This document shows positions 35,601 to 43,966 of a DNA stretch of 64,000 nt, piece by piece; the stretch's first letter is position 1, and the number at the start of each line of letters is the position of its first letter. Below the pieces are notes generated by a model. It was given only the letters and a program-made list of their open reading frames with translations, ran no database searches and was not told where the DNA came from. Origin of the DNA: Roseisolibacter agri (GTDB lineage: Bacteria; Gemmatimonadota; Gemmatimonadetes; Gemmatimonadales; Gemmatimonadaceae); NCBI RefSeq assembly GCF_030159095.1, contig NZ_BRXS01000005.1:310001-374000 (forward strand), read 5' to 3'. The position numbers were made by a program, and so were the translations under genes.

Positions 35601-36309
35601 GCGTGACGGCGCGGGCGTTCTTCTCCGCGGCCGTCCACGAGCGCGAGAGCTCGCTCATCGCGGTGAGGGCGAGCGGGTCGAGCAGCCTGCCGAGCTCCCA
35701 GCGTCCGAGTCCGACCGCGACGAGCTGCCACGCGAGCATCGTCACGAAGAACAGGAGCACGGCGCCCAGGTAGCTCAGTCCCGGGCGTCGGCCGAGCGTG
35801 GCCAGCGCGAAGGCGACGGCCGTGGCGATGAAGGCGTTCGGGAGGGCGAGCTGCACGTACGCGCCCACGTAGACCGCTGGTCGGAACGGCCCGAGGAGCG
35901 CCGCTTCCGGGCCCGGGACGAGCGCTGCCAGCAGCACCCCGGCGGGCACGCCGAGCAGCACGATCGCGCTCACGAGGAACGCGCCCAGGAAGCGTCCGCC
36001 GAGGTAGCTCGCGCGGTCGAGCGGCGCGGAGTAGACCAGCGCGTGCATGCGCGTCTGCACGTCGCGCGCGCCCGCGTCGCCGGCCGTGGCCGCGGCCACC
36101 AGCAGCACCATCACGCTGCCGAGCAGCGTCACCGCCGCGACGACGAACGGGGAGTTGAAGTGGAAGCCGCCGCGCCGGGCGCTGTCGATGTAGGCTTCGG
36201 TCGCGAACTGGTAGGTGAGCCCCAGCAGCACCGCGAAGTACAGCCACGTCGAGACGCGGCGCAGCTGGTAGGCCACCTCGAAGCGGAGGATCGACCAGAG
36301 CTTCGACAT
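32674..36309 (-). CDS. ABC-2 permease fused to M1 family aminopeptidase
   Basis: 1211 residues. The N-terminal ~560 residues hold two sets of ABC-2-type membrane helices (starting ILRFEVAYQLRRVSTWLYF and again LIAYYAGELVWRERDAGLHEI). The C-terminal ~600 residues are an M1 gluzincin with a beta-sandwich then HEVAH (residues 953-957) and the third zinc ligand E976 in LLTESLAW. The Tyr/GxMEN-type exopeptidase loop is weak (VERAGRSMSLHASPI). Fused permease-peptidases of this kind usually lie beside an ABC ATPase gene; none is adjacent here. The protein would be an inner-membrane complex with a periplasmic peptidase. Substrate unknown. Confidence 0.85.
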   Translation of the reverse strand: MSKLWSILRFEVAYQLRRVSTWLYFAVLLGLTYQFATEAYIDSARRGGFHFNSPFVVAAVTLLGSVMVLLVAAATAGDAGARDVQTRMHALVYSAPLDRASYLGGRFLGAFLVSAIVLLGVPAGVLLAALVPGPEAALLGPFRPAVYVGAYVQLALPNAFIATAVAFALATLGRRPGLSYLGAVLLFFVTMLAWQLVAVGLGRWELGRLLDPLALTAMSELSRSWTAAEKNARAVTLEGALLTNRLLWLGVACGLLALTHLRFRFAHPGARSWRRAAPDAGTSAAPDDAAAMLEAARRAPIAAPRVRRTFDRAAQTRQLRRVTRESFAEIVTGWGGLGLAALTVLLVLAIQSMTQHLGVPLLPTTGHLTTYIGDTGEIVWMIIPLLIAYYAGELVWRERDAGLHEIADAAPVPEWIAALGRFLGLALVLAALQLLMMGAAMLVQARMGYHDFELGLYARILLGLQLGDYLLFALLAIAMHVIVDQKYVGHTLVLLAYALTTFATSLGIDQPMLVYRSDPGWSYSDLRGFGPTLAPVLWFRLYWAAWALLLAVATRLLWVRGTERGLAARLQLARRRFTRPVGVTTLAATSLVVAVGGYLFYNTAVLRAPSTGDDAVRRSVAYERLYGRFEGAPQPQLASVRLRVELHPTEGAADIDGSYRLVNASGVAIDTVHVATATRVGTGELRFDRAATRALVDDTLGHRVYVLAAPLPPGDSLRMDFTVRHRPRGFASGGIDLAVTPKATYVAQSEWLPAIGYQPERALSGAGERRAQGLPPRPSVRALEDEAARRDMAGAERITVDAVVGTDAGQVAVAPGALRRTWTERGRRYFHYATDVPIRNELAIYSAAYAVDEARWSAPAGTSAQPVALQVLHHPAHTRNVARMLRSMRATLDYQTARFGPYPYGQLRLVERAGRSMSLHASPIDMWFQEGFAIMNPDDDPRDIDFAYAVVAHEVAHQWWGNQLMPAVVQGAPLLTESLAWYSALGVVEQTYGRAHLDRLLAMMRESYLSPRARAGQPLLRTYDRLIVSRKGPFAMFAAREYVGEARVDGALRRLVERFGDGAAPLPTSLDLYHELRAATPDSLHPLLADLFERNAYWQLATERATAEPMAGGAWRVTMDVKARKVVVDSLGIETELPMDDLVEIGVQAAGRDGEPGAPLYRRLHRVRGGTQRIVVTVPARPARAGLDPRHLLIDVGPGDNVSDVTTGARP

Positions 36310-36513
36310 GCGGTGGGGGCGGGCGGAGCGGGCGGCGGGACCGGGGAGGTGGGGCGCGTCCCGCGTGCTCTGCCCCGCCGGCTCTACGGTCCGCCGCCGT
36401 CGCCGGTGTCACCGGCTGCTTCTCGTGGCGCGATGTCGAGGCGCGCCGTCCGGCTCCGACTACAGGGTGAGACTCGCAGGCGGTCCACCACCATCACACC
36501 AGGAGAACGTCCC

Positions 36514-37002
36514 ATGCCCGCACTCCAGACCTGCCTCTGGTTCCGCTCCGAAGCCGAGGAGGCGGCGCGGCACTACGTCGCGATCTTCCCCAACTCGAAG
36601 GTCGGGCAGGTCCTGCGCGCCGGCGGCGGGGTCGTCGCCGTCGAGTTCGTGCTGGATGGCGCGCCCTTCCTGGCGCTCAACGGCCGTCTCGAGACGGCGT
36701 TCACCGACGCGTGCTCGATCCTCGTGCCGTGCGACACGCAGGAGGAGATCGACCGCTACTGGGGGGCGTTGGTGCAGGGCGGTGCCGAGGGGCAGTGCGG
36801 TTGGCTGACGGACCGCTTCGGCGTGTCGTGGCAGGTCGCGCCGCGGGACTTCGCGTCGCTGCTGAGCCACCCCGACCCCGTACGTGCCCGCCGCGCCATG
36901 CAGGCGATGATGGGGATGCGGAAGATCGACGTCGCGGCGATCCGCGAGGCGCGCGACGGCGAGCTGGCCGCCGCGGGCGCTGCCGATGCTACGAGCCCGT
37001 GA
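36514..37002 (+). CDS. VOC family protein (PhnB / 3-demethylubiquinone-methyltransferase-like)
   Basis: 162 residues, with AGGAGA eight bases before ATG 36514. The fold signature of the PhnB branch of glyoxalase/VOC proteins is present: TCLWFRSEAEEAARHYVAIFPNSKV, then FVLDGAPFLALNG, CDTQEEIDRYW and CGWLTDRFGVSWQVAP. Members are small dimeric proteins of uncertain activity. The last 14 bases overlap the 3' end of the convergent gene. Confidence 0.88.
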   Translation: MPALQTCLWFRSEAEEAARHYVAIFPNSKVGQVLRAGGGVVAVEFVLDGAPFLALNGRLETAFTDACSILVPCDTQEEIDRYWGALVQGGAEGQCGWLTDRFGVSWQVAPRDFASLLSHPDPVRARRAMQAMMGMRKIDVAAIREARDGELAAAGAADATSP

Positions 37003-37654
37003 GGCGGCGGGCGAAGCCGGCGATCGCGTCGAACTGACGGCCGCGCGCGCCTGCCCAGAGGGGCAGGCGCAGCGCGCCGACGAGCAGGATCAGGGCGCCG
37101 AGCACGCCTGCGAGCATCGCGCGGGTCAGCCGCTCGCCGTCGGCGCCGAGTGCGGCCACCACGCCGATGGCGATGGCGGCGAGGAGCACCGTGCCGGCCA
37201 GCGCGAACATCGCGGGCGCATCGCCCTTGCGCGTGCGCAGCGCGAGGACGGCGCCGGCGTCCGTGGGCTCGTGCGAGACGCGGAGGTTGCCGTTGCGCCA
37301 CTCGCGCCGGCCGCCGATGACCTCGATGCGGCCCTGCGCGGCGAAGGTGTCGCGCAGCTGGGCGACCAGGCGGCCCCAGTCCTCGTCGCTCAGCGGGCGC
37401 GCGAGCGGGACGGCGCGCGACACGGCGACGGGGAGTCCGAGGTAGCGGCGGTCGCCGGGCGCGGCGGCCTGGCCGTCGAGGGCGATCGCGGCCGCGGCCA
37501 CCGAGGCGGGCGCGATCCCCGCCTCCGCGCCGGCGCGCTGGATCTCCGCGAGCGTCCACTGCCGCTCGCCGGACGCGAGCGCGGTCGACTCCGCCTCCGC
37601 GGCCAGGGCCAGGATTCGCTGGACGTCCTCCTCCGAGTACCGTCGGTCCTGCAT
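36989..37654 (-). CDS. hypothetical membrane protein with N-terminal helical domain
   Basis: 221 residues from ATG 37654, preceded by GGAGG on the coding strand. Residues 5-55 form a helical segment (YSEEDVQRILALAAEAE, TLAEIQRAGAEAGIAPASV) seen at the start of many otherwise unrelated predicted membrane proteins. The middle ~90 residues look like an alpha/beta domain, and two hydrophobic helices (~150-205) form a C-terminal hairpin. No function can be assigned. The gene overlaps the VOC gene by 14 bases at their 3' ends. Confidence 0.72.
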   Translation of the reverse strand: MQDRRYSEEDVQRILALAAEAESTALASGERQWTLAEIQRAGAEAGIAPASVAAAAIALDGQAAAPGDRRYLGLPVAVSRAVPLARPLSDEDWGRLVAQLRDTFAAQGRIEVIGGRREWRNGNLRVSHEPTDAGAVLALRTRKGDAPAMFALAGTVLLAAIAIGVVAALGADGERLTRAMLAGVLGALILLVGALRLPLWAGARGRQFDAIAGFARRLTGS

Positions 37655-37694
37655 CGTCGCCTCCGTCGGGTCGCGTGGCCTGCCTCCACACGAC

Positions 37695-37724
37695 GATGGC
37701 GACCCGGGGGGCGGTTTCGCCATC
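37695..37724 (-). terminator. hairpin in the 37655-37739 gap
   Basis: GATGGCGA (37695-37702) pairs exactly with TCGCCATC (37717-37724) around a 14-base GC-rich loop. It lies after the stop of the leftward gene at 37740 and before the next leftward start, suiting a terminator. Confidence 0.5.
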
Positions 37725-37739
37725 CCACGTTCGGGCCGG

Positions 37740-38267
37740 TCACGGGATCGCCCCGTCGTCGACGAGCTCCAGGATGATCTGGTAGCGCGGCTGCTCGATC
37801 GGCTCCTCGTCGGGCGCCCATTCCACGTCGAGGTCGGCCGGGTCGCCGTCGAGCAGTGCCTCGTCGTCGTCGAGGGCGATCGCGACCGGTCCGAGGTCGT
37901 CGTCGTCCTCGTCGTGCTCGGGCGTCCACGGCAGCGACTCGCGGCGCGCCTCCTCCGCCTCCGCGGCCGCGAGCAGCTCGACCGTGTCCTGGATCCCCAG
38001 CATGCGGGTCGGCACGACGGAGCCGTCCTCGCGATGCAGAACGAGCGGATGCGCATCGGCGTGGTGGGCCGAGGCGGCGAGGCCGCCCTTCCAGGCGTCG
38101 CGGTCCAGGTGGGCGCGCAACGCGAGCGGCGGGAGGAGTCGCGGCAGCAGGCGCTCGCCCTCCGCGTTCGGGTGGAACCAGCCCGCGCGGATCCGGACCG
38201 CCGAGCGCACGAAGCCCAGGTCGGTCTCGCCGATCGTCACGCCGCCGCTCGATATCGTGTACCGCAC
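37740..38267 (-). CDS. hypothetical acidic protein
   Basis: 175 residues. The N-terminal half is compact and mixed (TISSGGVTIGETDLGF, ALRAHLDRDAWKGG). The C-terminal third is strongly acidic (EHDEDDDDLGPVAIALDDDEALLDG), which looks disordered. There is no signal peptide or membrane helix. I do not recognise the family. It shows coding-like third-position GC and lies downstream of the amidase on the same strand, with 91 bases between. Confidence 0.6.
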   Translation of the reverse strand: MRYTISSGGVTIGETDLGFVRSAVRIRAGWFHPNAEGERLLPRLLPPLALRAHLDRDAWKGGLAASAHHADAHPLVLHREDGSVVPTRMLGIQDTVELLAAAEAEEARRESLPWTPEHDEDDDDLGPVAIALDDDEALLDGDPADLDVEWAPDEEPIEQPRYQIILELVDDGAIP

Positions 38268-38358
38268 GCCCGCCCTCCGGTTGAGGATGGGCGAAGGCTA
38301 CGTGGCGAGGGGCGTGGCGCCCGTACCGCGACGACGCGCCGCGTGTCGGATCGCTGCG

Positions 38359-39951
38359 TCAGGTCGCGCGCGGCGGCGCCACGAAGCGGCGCGACTGCCG
38401 CTCGTAGGCGTGCGCCAGCGCGAGCACGCGCGCGTCCTCGCCCGGCAGCCCGACGATCGAGAGGTTGAGCGCGGGCATCCCGTCCGCGCCCAGCCCTGCG
38501 GGCACCGAGACCTCGGGGAGCCCGAGCCAGTTGCCGTAGCCCAGCGGCGTGCGGACGTCCGGCCACGGATCGACGGCGCGCGGCGCGTTGAAGGGCATCG
38601 TCGGATAGACCATCGCGGTCACGCCCGCCGCGCGCATCGACGCCGCGAGGCCCGCGACGACCTCCGCGCGCGACCGGGCGAACGAGCGCCCCGCCGCGTC
38701 GGCGGCCATCGGCTGGTCGAGCAGCGGCTCGCACGCCTCGTAGGTCGCGGGAAGCACGTCGTAGAACGCGCGGAACGCCGCGTAGCCGCGCTTCACCGCC
38801 TCGCGCGCCGCGCGCGCATCCGAGGTGCGGCCCGCGAAGTAGCGGAGCAGCGCGTTGGCGGTGGGCGCGGGCGAGCGCGAGTCCGGTGCGACGTCGCCAC
38901 GCGCGCGCGCGGCCGCCGAGAACGCGTCGCGGAAGTCGACGCGCGTGACCGACGGCGCGAACGCGTCCACGACGGCGCCCGCCGCGCGCAGGTCCCCCAG
39001 CGCGCGGTCCCACACGCTCAGCGCCTCGGCCGACATCTGCGCGCGCGGCGCGTGCAGCTCGACGAGTCCGAGCCGGACGCCAGAGAGCGCGTCGTCGCGC
39101 AGCGTGGCAAGGGAGGCGCGATCGCCCGTCATCGCGAGGCTGAGCGGATCCGACGCGTCGATGCCCGCGATCGCCGCCAGCATCAGCGCCGCGTCGGCGA
39201 CGGTGCGCGCGAGCGGCCCGTGCGTGTCGAGGTATGGCCACGTCGGGATCACGCCCGTGCGCGGCACGAGGCCGAACGTCGGCTTCATCCCCACGACGCC
39301 CGTGAACTGCGCGGGGATGCGGTTCGAGCCGCCGTCGTCGGTGCCGAGCGCGGCGAACGCCATCCCACCGGCGACGGCGACCGCGGAGCCGGCGCTCGAG
39401 CCGCCGGGCGTGCGGATCCCCGCGCGGTCGTACGGGTTGAGCACCTGGCCCGTGTGGCTGCTCGTGCCGTTGCCGCGGTACGCGAAGTCGTCGGCCGCCG
39501 TCTTCCCGAGCACGATCGCGCCCGCCGCGCGCAGCCGCGCGATCTCGATCGCATCGCGCCGCACGCGCTCGGGGAAGAGGCGCGCCCAGTCGGCGCTGGA
39601 GCCGGTCGTCGGCAGGCCTGCCATGTCGTAGATCGACTTCGCGAACACGGGGACGCCGTCGAGCGGCCCGCGCGTGCGCCGCGCGCGCAGCCGCGCATCC
39701 GCTGCGCGCGACTCGGCCCGCGCGGTGTCGGCCAGCGCGTCGATCGCGCGCCACTTCATCCCGTCCGTGCGGCCGCGGTCCAGGGCGCGCGCGGTCACCT
39801 CGGCCGCGGTCCACGCGCCGCGCCGGCGGCCGGCCTGGTAGTCCGCGACGGTGCCATCGAGCGGATCGTCGGCGGGTGCCGCCAGCGCGGGCATCGGGAG
39901 GGCGACGAGGGCGGCGAGCTGCGCGAGCGCTTCGCGGCGGGTCGGGGACAT
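38359..39951 (-). CDS. exported amidase-signature family amidase
   Basis: 530 residues with an N-terminal signal (TRREALAQLAALVALPMPALA) whose twin arginines could mark Tat export. The Ser-cisSer-Lys catalytic set of the amidase signature family is present: Lys in VFAKSIYDM, the cis-Ser in the glycine-rich loop GGSSAGSAVAVAGG, and the nucleophile in LGTDDGGSNRIPA. Family members hydrolyse amides of many kinds; substrate not deducible. It is probably periplasmic. The oxidoreductase gene lies 78 bases upstream on the same strand. Confidence 0.87.
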   Translation of the reverse strand: MSPTRREALAQLAALVALPMPALAAPADDPLDGTVADYQAGRRRGAWTAAEVTARALDRGRTDGMKWRAIDALADTARAESRAADARLRARRTRGPLDGVPVFAKSIYDMAGLPTTGSSADWARLFPERVRRDAIEIARLRAAGAIVLGKTAADDFAYRGNGTSSHTGQVLNPYDRAGIRTPGGSSAGSAVAVAGGMAFAALGTDDGGSNRIPAQFTGVVGMKPTFGLVPRTGVIPTWPYLDTHGPLARTVADAALMLAAIAGIDASDPLSLAMTGDRASLATLRDDALSGVRLGLVELHAPRAQMSAEALSVWDRALGDLRAAGAVVDAFAPSVTRVDFRDAFSAAARARGDVAPDSRSPAPTANALLRYFAGRTSDARAAREAVKRGYAAFRAFYDVLPATYEACEPLLDQPMAADAAGRSFARSRAEVVAGLAASMRAAGVTAMVYPTMPFNAPRAVDPWPDVRTPLGYGNWLGLPEVSVPAGLGADGMPALNLSIVGLPGEDARVLALAHAYERQSRRFVAPPRAT

Positions 39952-40029
39952 CGCAGGCGGTCGAAGGGGCGGTGCGGGCGTGTGACCGACACACGATGCC
40001 GTGCGCGCGTGCGGCGCGACAAGGGGCGC

Positions 40030-41133
40030 TCAGTCGATCGTCACGACCACCTTGCCGCGCGCCCGCCCCGTCTCGAGGTACGCGACCGCCGCCTGCAGCT
40101 GGTCCAGCGGATACGTGCGGTCGATGACCGGCGTCACGCGGCCCGCCTGCGCGAGGTCGCGCAGGAGCGTCAGGTCGCGCTGGTTGAACTCGGAGATGAA
40201 GAAGCGCAGGTCCTGCTTCACGAACCACGACGTCGCCTTCGCGGCGAACGCGCGTGGCAGGGGGTCGAGCCACCGCCCCGACGGGCCGCCGACGATGACG
40301 TAGCGTCCCGTGGGCGTGAGCACGCGTCGCAGCGCGGAGAGCGAGTGGTTGCCGACGTTGTCGATGATGACGTCGTAGCGCTGCGCGCCGCGCGTGAAGT
40401 CGTCCTTCGTGTAGTCGATCACGCTGTCGGCGCCGATCGACCGGACCATCGCGACGTTGCGTGCGCTGCAGACGCCCGTCACGTGCGCGCCGAGCGACTT
40501 GGCGATCTGCACCGCGAACGTGCCCACGCCGCCGGAGGCGCCGTTGATCAGCACGCGCTGTCCGGGGCGCACCGCGCCCTGGTCGCGCAGCGCCTGCAGC
40601 GCGGTGACGGCCGCGATCGGGATCGCCGCCGCCTGCTCGAACGAGAGCCGGGCGGGCTTGGGGACCACCGCGCGGTCCGCACGCACGGCCACGTACTGCG
40701 CGAACGCGCCGGTGCGCCCGCCGTACACCTCGTCGCCGACCTTGAAGCGCGTCACGTGCGGGCCGACCGACTCGACCGTGCCCGCGAAGTCCACGCCGAG
40801 GCGCGTCACCTTCGGCCGGCGCAGCCCCATCTCGAGGCGCCCGATGTACGGCGTGCCGCGGATGTAGTGCCAGTCGAGCGGATTCACCGCCGCCGCGCGC
40901 ACCCGCACGACGATCTGGCCGTCGCCGGCGACGGGCTTCTCGACCTGCGCGATCCGGACCACGCGCGGCGGCCCGTAGTCGCAGTAGACCGCCGCGCGCA
41001 TCGGGACGCGCGGTGGGCCGGTGACGGGATCGCTGCAGGCGTTGTCGGAGCGCCAGTACGCGATGGCGCCCGTCGCGAGCAGCGCGAGCGGGAGCACGAC
41101 GGCCGTCCACTTCAGGGCGCGCTTGAGCCGCAT
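40030..41133 (-). CDS. membrane-anchored zinc-free MDR oxidoreductase
   Basis: 367 residues. An N-terminal helix (WTAVVLPLALLATGAIAYW) acts as membrane anchor or signal, followed by a complete medium-chain dehydrogenase/reductase from about residue 46 (MRAAVYCDYGPPRVVRI). The nucleotide-binding motif NGASGGVGTFAVQIAK and the dinucleotide-fold pair SARN suggest NADPH. The structural-zinc cysteines and catalytic zinc ligands are absent, so it belongs with quinone-oxidoreductase-like MDRs. An anchored form is unusual for this family. Its location side cannot be set from sequence; NADPH use argues for a cytoplasm-facing domain. Confidence 0.85.
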   Translation of the reverse strand: MRLKRALKWTAVVLPLALLATGAIAYWRSDNACSDPVTGPPRVPMRAAVYCDYGPPRVVRIAQVEKPVAGDGQIVVRVRAAAVNPLDWHYIRGTPYIGRLEMGLRRPKVTRLGVDFAGTVESVGPHVTRFKVGDEVYGGRTGAFAQYVAVRADRAVVPKPARLSFEQAAAIPIAAVTALQALRDQGAVRPGQRVLINGASGGVGTFAVQIAKSLGAHVTGVCSARNVAMVRSIGADSVIDYTKDDFTRGAQRYDVIIDNVGNHSLSALRRVLTPTGRYVIVGGPSGRWLDPLPRAFAAKATSWFVKQDLRFFISEFNQRDLTLLRDLAQAGRVTPVIDRTYPLDQLQAAVAYLETGRARGKVVVTID

Positions 41134-41248
41134 GAGCCGGATCCTCCGGTGGCGAGTTGCCCGCCCGGGCCCCTACGGTCGGTCGAATTGCACGGTGTCA
41201 GGGCCAGCTCGCGTGAAACACGGGACGGCGCGGGCCGTAGGCCGGAAC

Positions 41249-43321
41249 ATGTCGACGTCCCGGCCCCCCTTCCGGACCGACCTCGAAGCGCTGCGTGGCC
41301 TGGCGATCCTCCTCGTGGTCGCGTACCACGCGGGGGTGCCCGCGCTCGCGGGCGGCTTCGTCGGCGTGGACGTGTTCTTCGTCCTGTCCGGCTTCTTCAC
41401 GACGCGGCTCCTGGTGCGCGAGTACGCCGCGACGGGCTCCGTGGACCTGGCCGCCTTCTACGGCCGGCGCGCGCGACGCCTGCTCCCCGCGCTGCTGGTC
41501 GTGGTCGCGGCGACGCTGGCCGCGGTGTGGACGCTCTACGCCCCCATCGACCGCGCCGCCATCGCGGCGACCGCGCGCAGCGTGGCGCTGGGCACCGCGA
41601 ACAACGCGTTCGCGCGCCAGTCGGTGAACTACTTCGGCGGCGCCGACTCGCCGTTCCTGCACACCTGGTCGCTGGCCGTCGAGCAGCAGGTCTCGCTCTT
41701 CGGGCCGCTGCTGTTCCTCGCCCTCGCGGCCATCGGCGGCTGGACGGTCGCGCGGCGGCGCGAGGGCGCCGCGGCCTCCGAGGAGTCGTCGCGCCGCGCG
41801 GCCGGGCTGCTGCGCGGCATCGGCGTGGGGCTCGCGCTCGTCGCCGCGCTGTCGTTCGCGGCCGCGGTGTGGCTCACGGGGACCGAGCCGTCGTGGGCGT
41901 TCTTCGGCAGCGCCGCGCGCGCGTGGGAGTTCGCCATCGGCGGCCTGCTCGCGCTCCTGCTGCCCACCGACGCCGCGCCGGCCTCCTCCACCGCGGACGC
42001 CGAGACGCGTCGCGGATCGGGCTGGTGGTTCCAGGTCGCCGGGCTGCTCGCGCTCGCGCTGGCCGCGATCGTCTACGACCGCAACACGCCCTACCCGGGC
42101 TTCGCGGCGCTGCTCCCCGTGCTCGGCGCGGCCGCGATCGTCGCGGGGGGCGCGCGCGGGCACGGCGCGCTCTCCGGCGACCACGCGGTCGCGCGGGCGC
42201 TGCGCTGGCTCGGGACGCTGTCGTACTCCTGGTACCTGTGGCACTGGCCGATCGTGGTGACCGCGGCCGTGCTCTGGCCCTCGATCGGCGTCGCGGGTCG
42301 CCTCGCGTGGTCGGTGGCGGCGCTCGGCCCCGCCTGGCTCACGCTGCGCCTCGTCGAGCGCCCCGCGCGCGGCGCGCGCACCGATGACGGCGGCTCGCCG
42401 TTCGGCTGGCCCGCGGCGGCGCTGGCCGGGTGCGTGGCGCTCGCGCTCGGCGCCGGCGCGCTGCGGCAGGCGGCGGTGCGCCACGTGAAGACGTCCGACC
42501 AACGGCGGTTCGCGACGGCGCGGCACGACCGCATGACGCACGAGTGCTGGGGCGCCAAGACCTCGGGCACCTGCGTCTTCGGCGACCCGCGCGGCGCCAC
42601 CACGGTCGCGCTCTTCGGCGACTCGCACGCGGAGCACTGGCTCGGCGCCGTCGACCGGCTGGGGCGCGAGCGTGGCTGGCGCGTGGTGCTGCTGGTCAAC
42701 GGCGGCTGCCCGGTCTCGGACGCGCCGGAGCTGAACGGCTGGCGCACGGCGCGCCGCGGCCGCGAGTGCGCGGCGTACCGCGAGGCGTCGGTGCGGCGGC
42801 TGATCGCGCTCCGCCCGGCGGTCGCCATCCTCTCGAGCTGGGACGAGTACGTGACGCGCGGCCAGGAGGGGCGCGCGGAGCGGTCGCGCATCTCGCCCGA
42901 GGCGTGGGGGCGCGGGCTGCGCAGTACCTATGGCCGACTGGCGGGTGCTGGTGTCCCCGTCGTCGCGATCCGCGGGACGCCGCAGGCGGGCTTCGACGTG
43001 CCGGCGTGCCTGTCGCGCCGCGCGGACCGGCTGCCGCTCGCGCAGCCATGCACCTTCGCGCGCTCGGAGGGGCTGCATGCGGCGGCGCGCGCGGCGCAGG
43101 AGGCGGCGGTGCGCGACGCGGCGGCCCGCGGGCTCCGCGTGCGGGCGGTCGACATGGCGGACGTGGTGTGCCCGACCGCGCGGTGCGCGGCGGTGCAGGG
43201 GAGACGGGTGGTGTACACGGACGACAACCACCTCGCTGCGAGCTTCACGCGGGCCGCCGCGCCGATCCTGGGGGCGCGGCTGGACGGGGCGGCGCGGACG
43301 CTGGGGGTGCGGCTGCCCTGA
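41249..43321 (+). CDS. OafA-like acyltransferase with C-terminal SGNH domain
   Basis: 690 residues from ATG 41249. The N-terminal ~400 residues are an acyltransferase-3 membrane domain with RTDLEALRGLAILLVVAYHAG (catalytic-type His), FVGVDVFFVLSGFF and SLAVEQQVSLF; the usual motif is SLAVEEQFYL, so one Glu is Gln here. The C-terminal ~250 residues are a periplasmic SGNH domain with nucleophile S459 in LFGDSHAEHW and a D658/H661 dyad in DDNHLA. Such proteins O-acetylate surface polysaccharide or peptidoglycan. The gene diverges from the MDR gene over 115 bases. Confidence 0.9.
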   Translation: MSTSRPPFRTDLEALRGLAILLVVAYHAGVPALAGGFVGVDVFFVLSGFFTTRLLVREYAATGSVDLAAFYGRRARRLLPALLVVVAATLAAVWTLYAPIDRAAIAATARSVALGTANNAFARQSVNYFGGADSPFLHTWSLAVEQQVSLFGPLLFLALAAIGGWTVARRREGAAASEESSRRAAGLLRGIGVGLALVAALSFAAAVWLTGTEPSWAFFGSAARAWEFAIGGLLALLLPTDAAPASSTADAETRRGSGWWFQVAGLLALALAAIVYDRNTPYPGFAALLPVLGAAAIVAGGARGHGALSGDHAVARALRWLGTLSYSWYLWHWPIVVTAAVLWPSIGVAGRLAWSVAALGPAWLTLRLVERPARGARTDDGGSPFGWPAAALAGCVALALGAGALRQAAVRHVKTSDQRRFATARHDRMTHECWGAKTSGTCVFGDPRGATTVALFGDSHAEHWLGAVDRLGRERGWRVVLLVNGGCPVSDAPELNGWRTARRGRECAAYREASVRRLIALRPAVAILSSWDEYVTRGQEGRAERSRISPEAWGRGLRSTYGRLAGAGVPVVAIRGTPQAGFDVPACLSRRADRLPLAQPCTFARSEGLHAAARAAQEAAVRDAAARGLRVRAVDMADVVCPTARCAAVQGRRVVYTDDNHLAASFTRAAAPILGARLDGAARTLGVRLP

Positions 43322-43351
43322 GCGGAGTGGGAAGCGGGGGCGGCTGGTGTC

Positions 43352-43380
43352 TTGACATCGGGTGTTTCAACACTTAAATA
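43352..43380 (+). promoter_or_regulatory. consensus sigma-70-type promoter for doxX
   Basis: TTGACA at 43352-43357 and TAAATA at 43375-43380, separated by exactly 17 bases. The local AT content is far above the surroundings. It is 105 bases upstream of the DoxX start codon and points to that gene. Confidence 0.75.
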
Positions 43381-43452
43381 TCGCTCCGTGCTCGTCGTCG
43401 CACCCGACGTCTCGGCCTGATAAGTGTTGTGACACCGAAGATCGCAACACTG
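43362..43452 (+). promoter_or_regulatory. repeated GTGTT/AACAC operator-like sites
   Basis: GTGTTTCAACAC (43362-43373) is a perfect palindrome with a 2-base centre placed exactly between the -35 and -10. GTGTTGTGACAC (43424-43435) is a second palindrome with 4-base arms, and a half site CAACACT follows at about 43445-43451. This arrangement suits a dimeric repressor controlling doxX; no regulator gene is adjacent. Confidence 0.6.
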
Positions 43453-43485
43453 AACGGCGCCGCCCCCCATTCTCAGGACCCGACC

Positions 43486-43953
43486 ATGCGCCTCGCCGCT
43501 CCCGCCTCCGCCCGTCAGCTCGACCTCGGCCTCGCGATCCTGCGCGGCGTCACCGGCCTCGTCTTCGCGGCCCACGGCGGCCAGAAGCTCTTCGTCTACG
43601 GCTTCGCCGGCGTGACCGGCGCCTTCGGCGGCATGGGGATTCCGCTCCCCGGCATCACGGGCCCCGCGGTCGCGCTCGTCGAGTTCTTCGGCGGCCTCGC
43701 CCTGATCGTCGGCCTGCTCACGCGCCTCGCCTCCCTGGGCCTCGCGATCACCATGCTCGGCGCGATCTTCATGGTCCACCTCGGCGCCGGCTTCTTCGCC
43801 CCGAACGGCTTCGAGTTCCCGCTCGCGCTGACCGCCGCTGCCGCGACGCTGGTGCTCACGGGCGCCGGCCGCTGGTCGCTCGACGCCCGCCTCGCGGGGC
43901 GCGCGCCGGCCCTGGCCCCCGCAAACGCCCAGCCGCTGCGCCGCGCGGCCTGA
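43486..43953 (+). CDS. DoxX family membrane protein
   Basis: 155 residues with four hydrophobic helices. The DoxX pattern is seen in [23 protein letters not shown], the glycine-rich [21 protein letters not shown] and [14 protein letters not shown]. DoxX proteins are small inner-membrane proteins linked to redox and thiosulfate or quinone chemistry; the exact reaction here is unknown. The ATG at 43486 is chosen as the first codon after the promoter and operators that opens the conserved region. It is followed by a perfect hairpin. Confidence 0.88.
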   Translation: MRLAAPASARQLDLGLAILRGVTGLVFAAHGGQKLFVYGFAGVTGAFGGMGIPLPGITGPAVALVEFFGGLALIVGLLTRLASLGLAITMLGAIFMVHLGAGFFAPNGFEFPLALTAAAATLVLTGAGRWSLDARLAGRAPALAPANAQPLRRAA

Positions 43954-43966
43954 TCCCGTTCGTCCG

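Noticed and set aside
32737-37002. A 1421-residue rightward frame opposite the peptidase gene
   Set aside because: Only its last 162 residues, the VOC protein, have recognisable sequence and a ribosome site.
41171-41241. Seven-base inverted repeat CCTACGG / CCGTAGG in the divergent gap before the acyltransferase gene
   Set aside because: Arms are short and 57 bases apart; expected by chance in GC-rich DNA, so not listed as a site.
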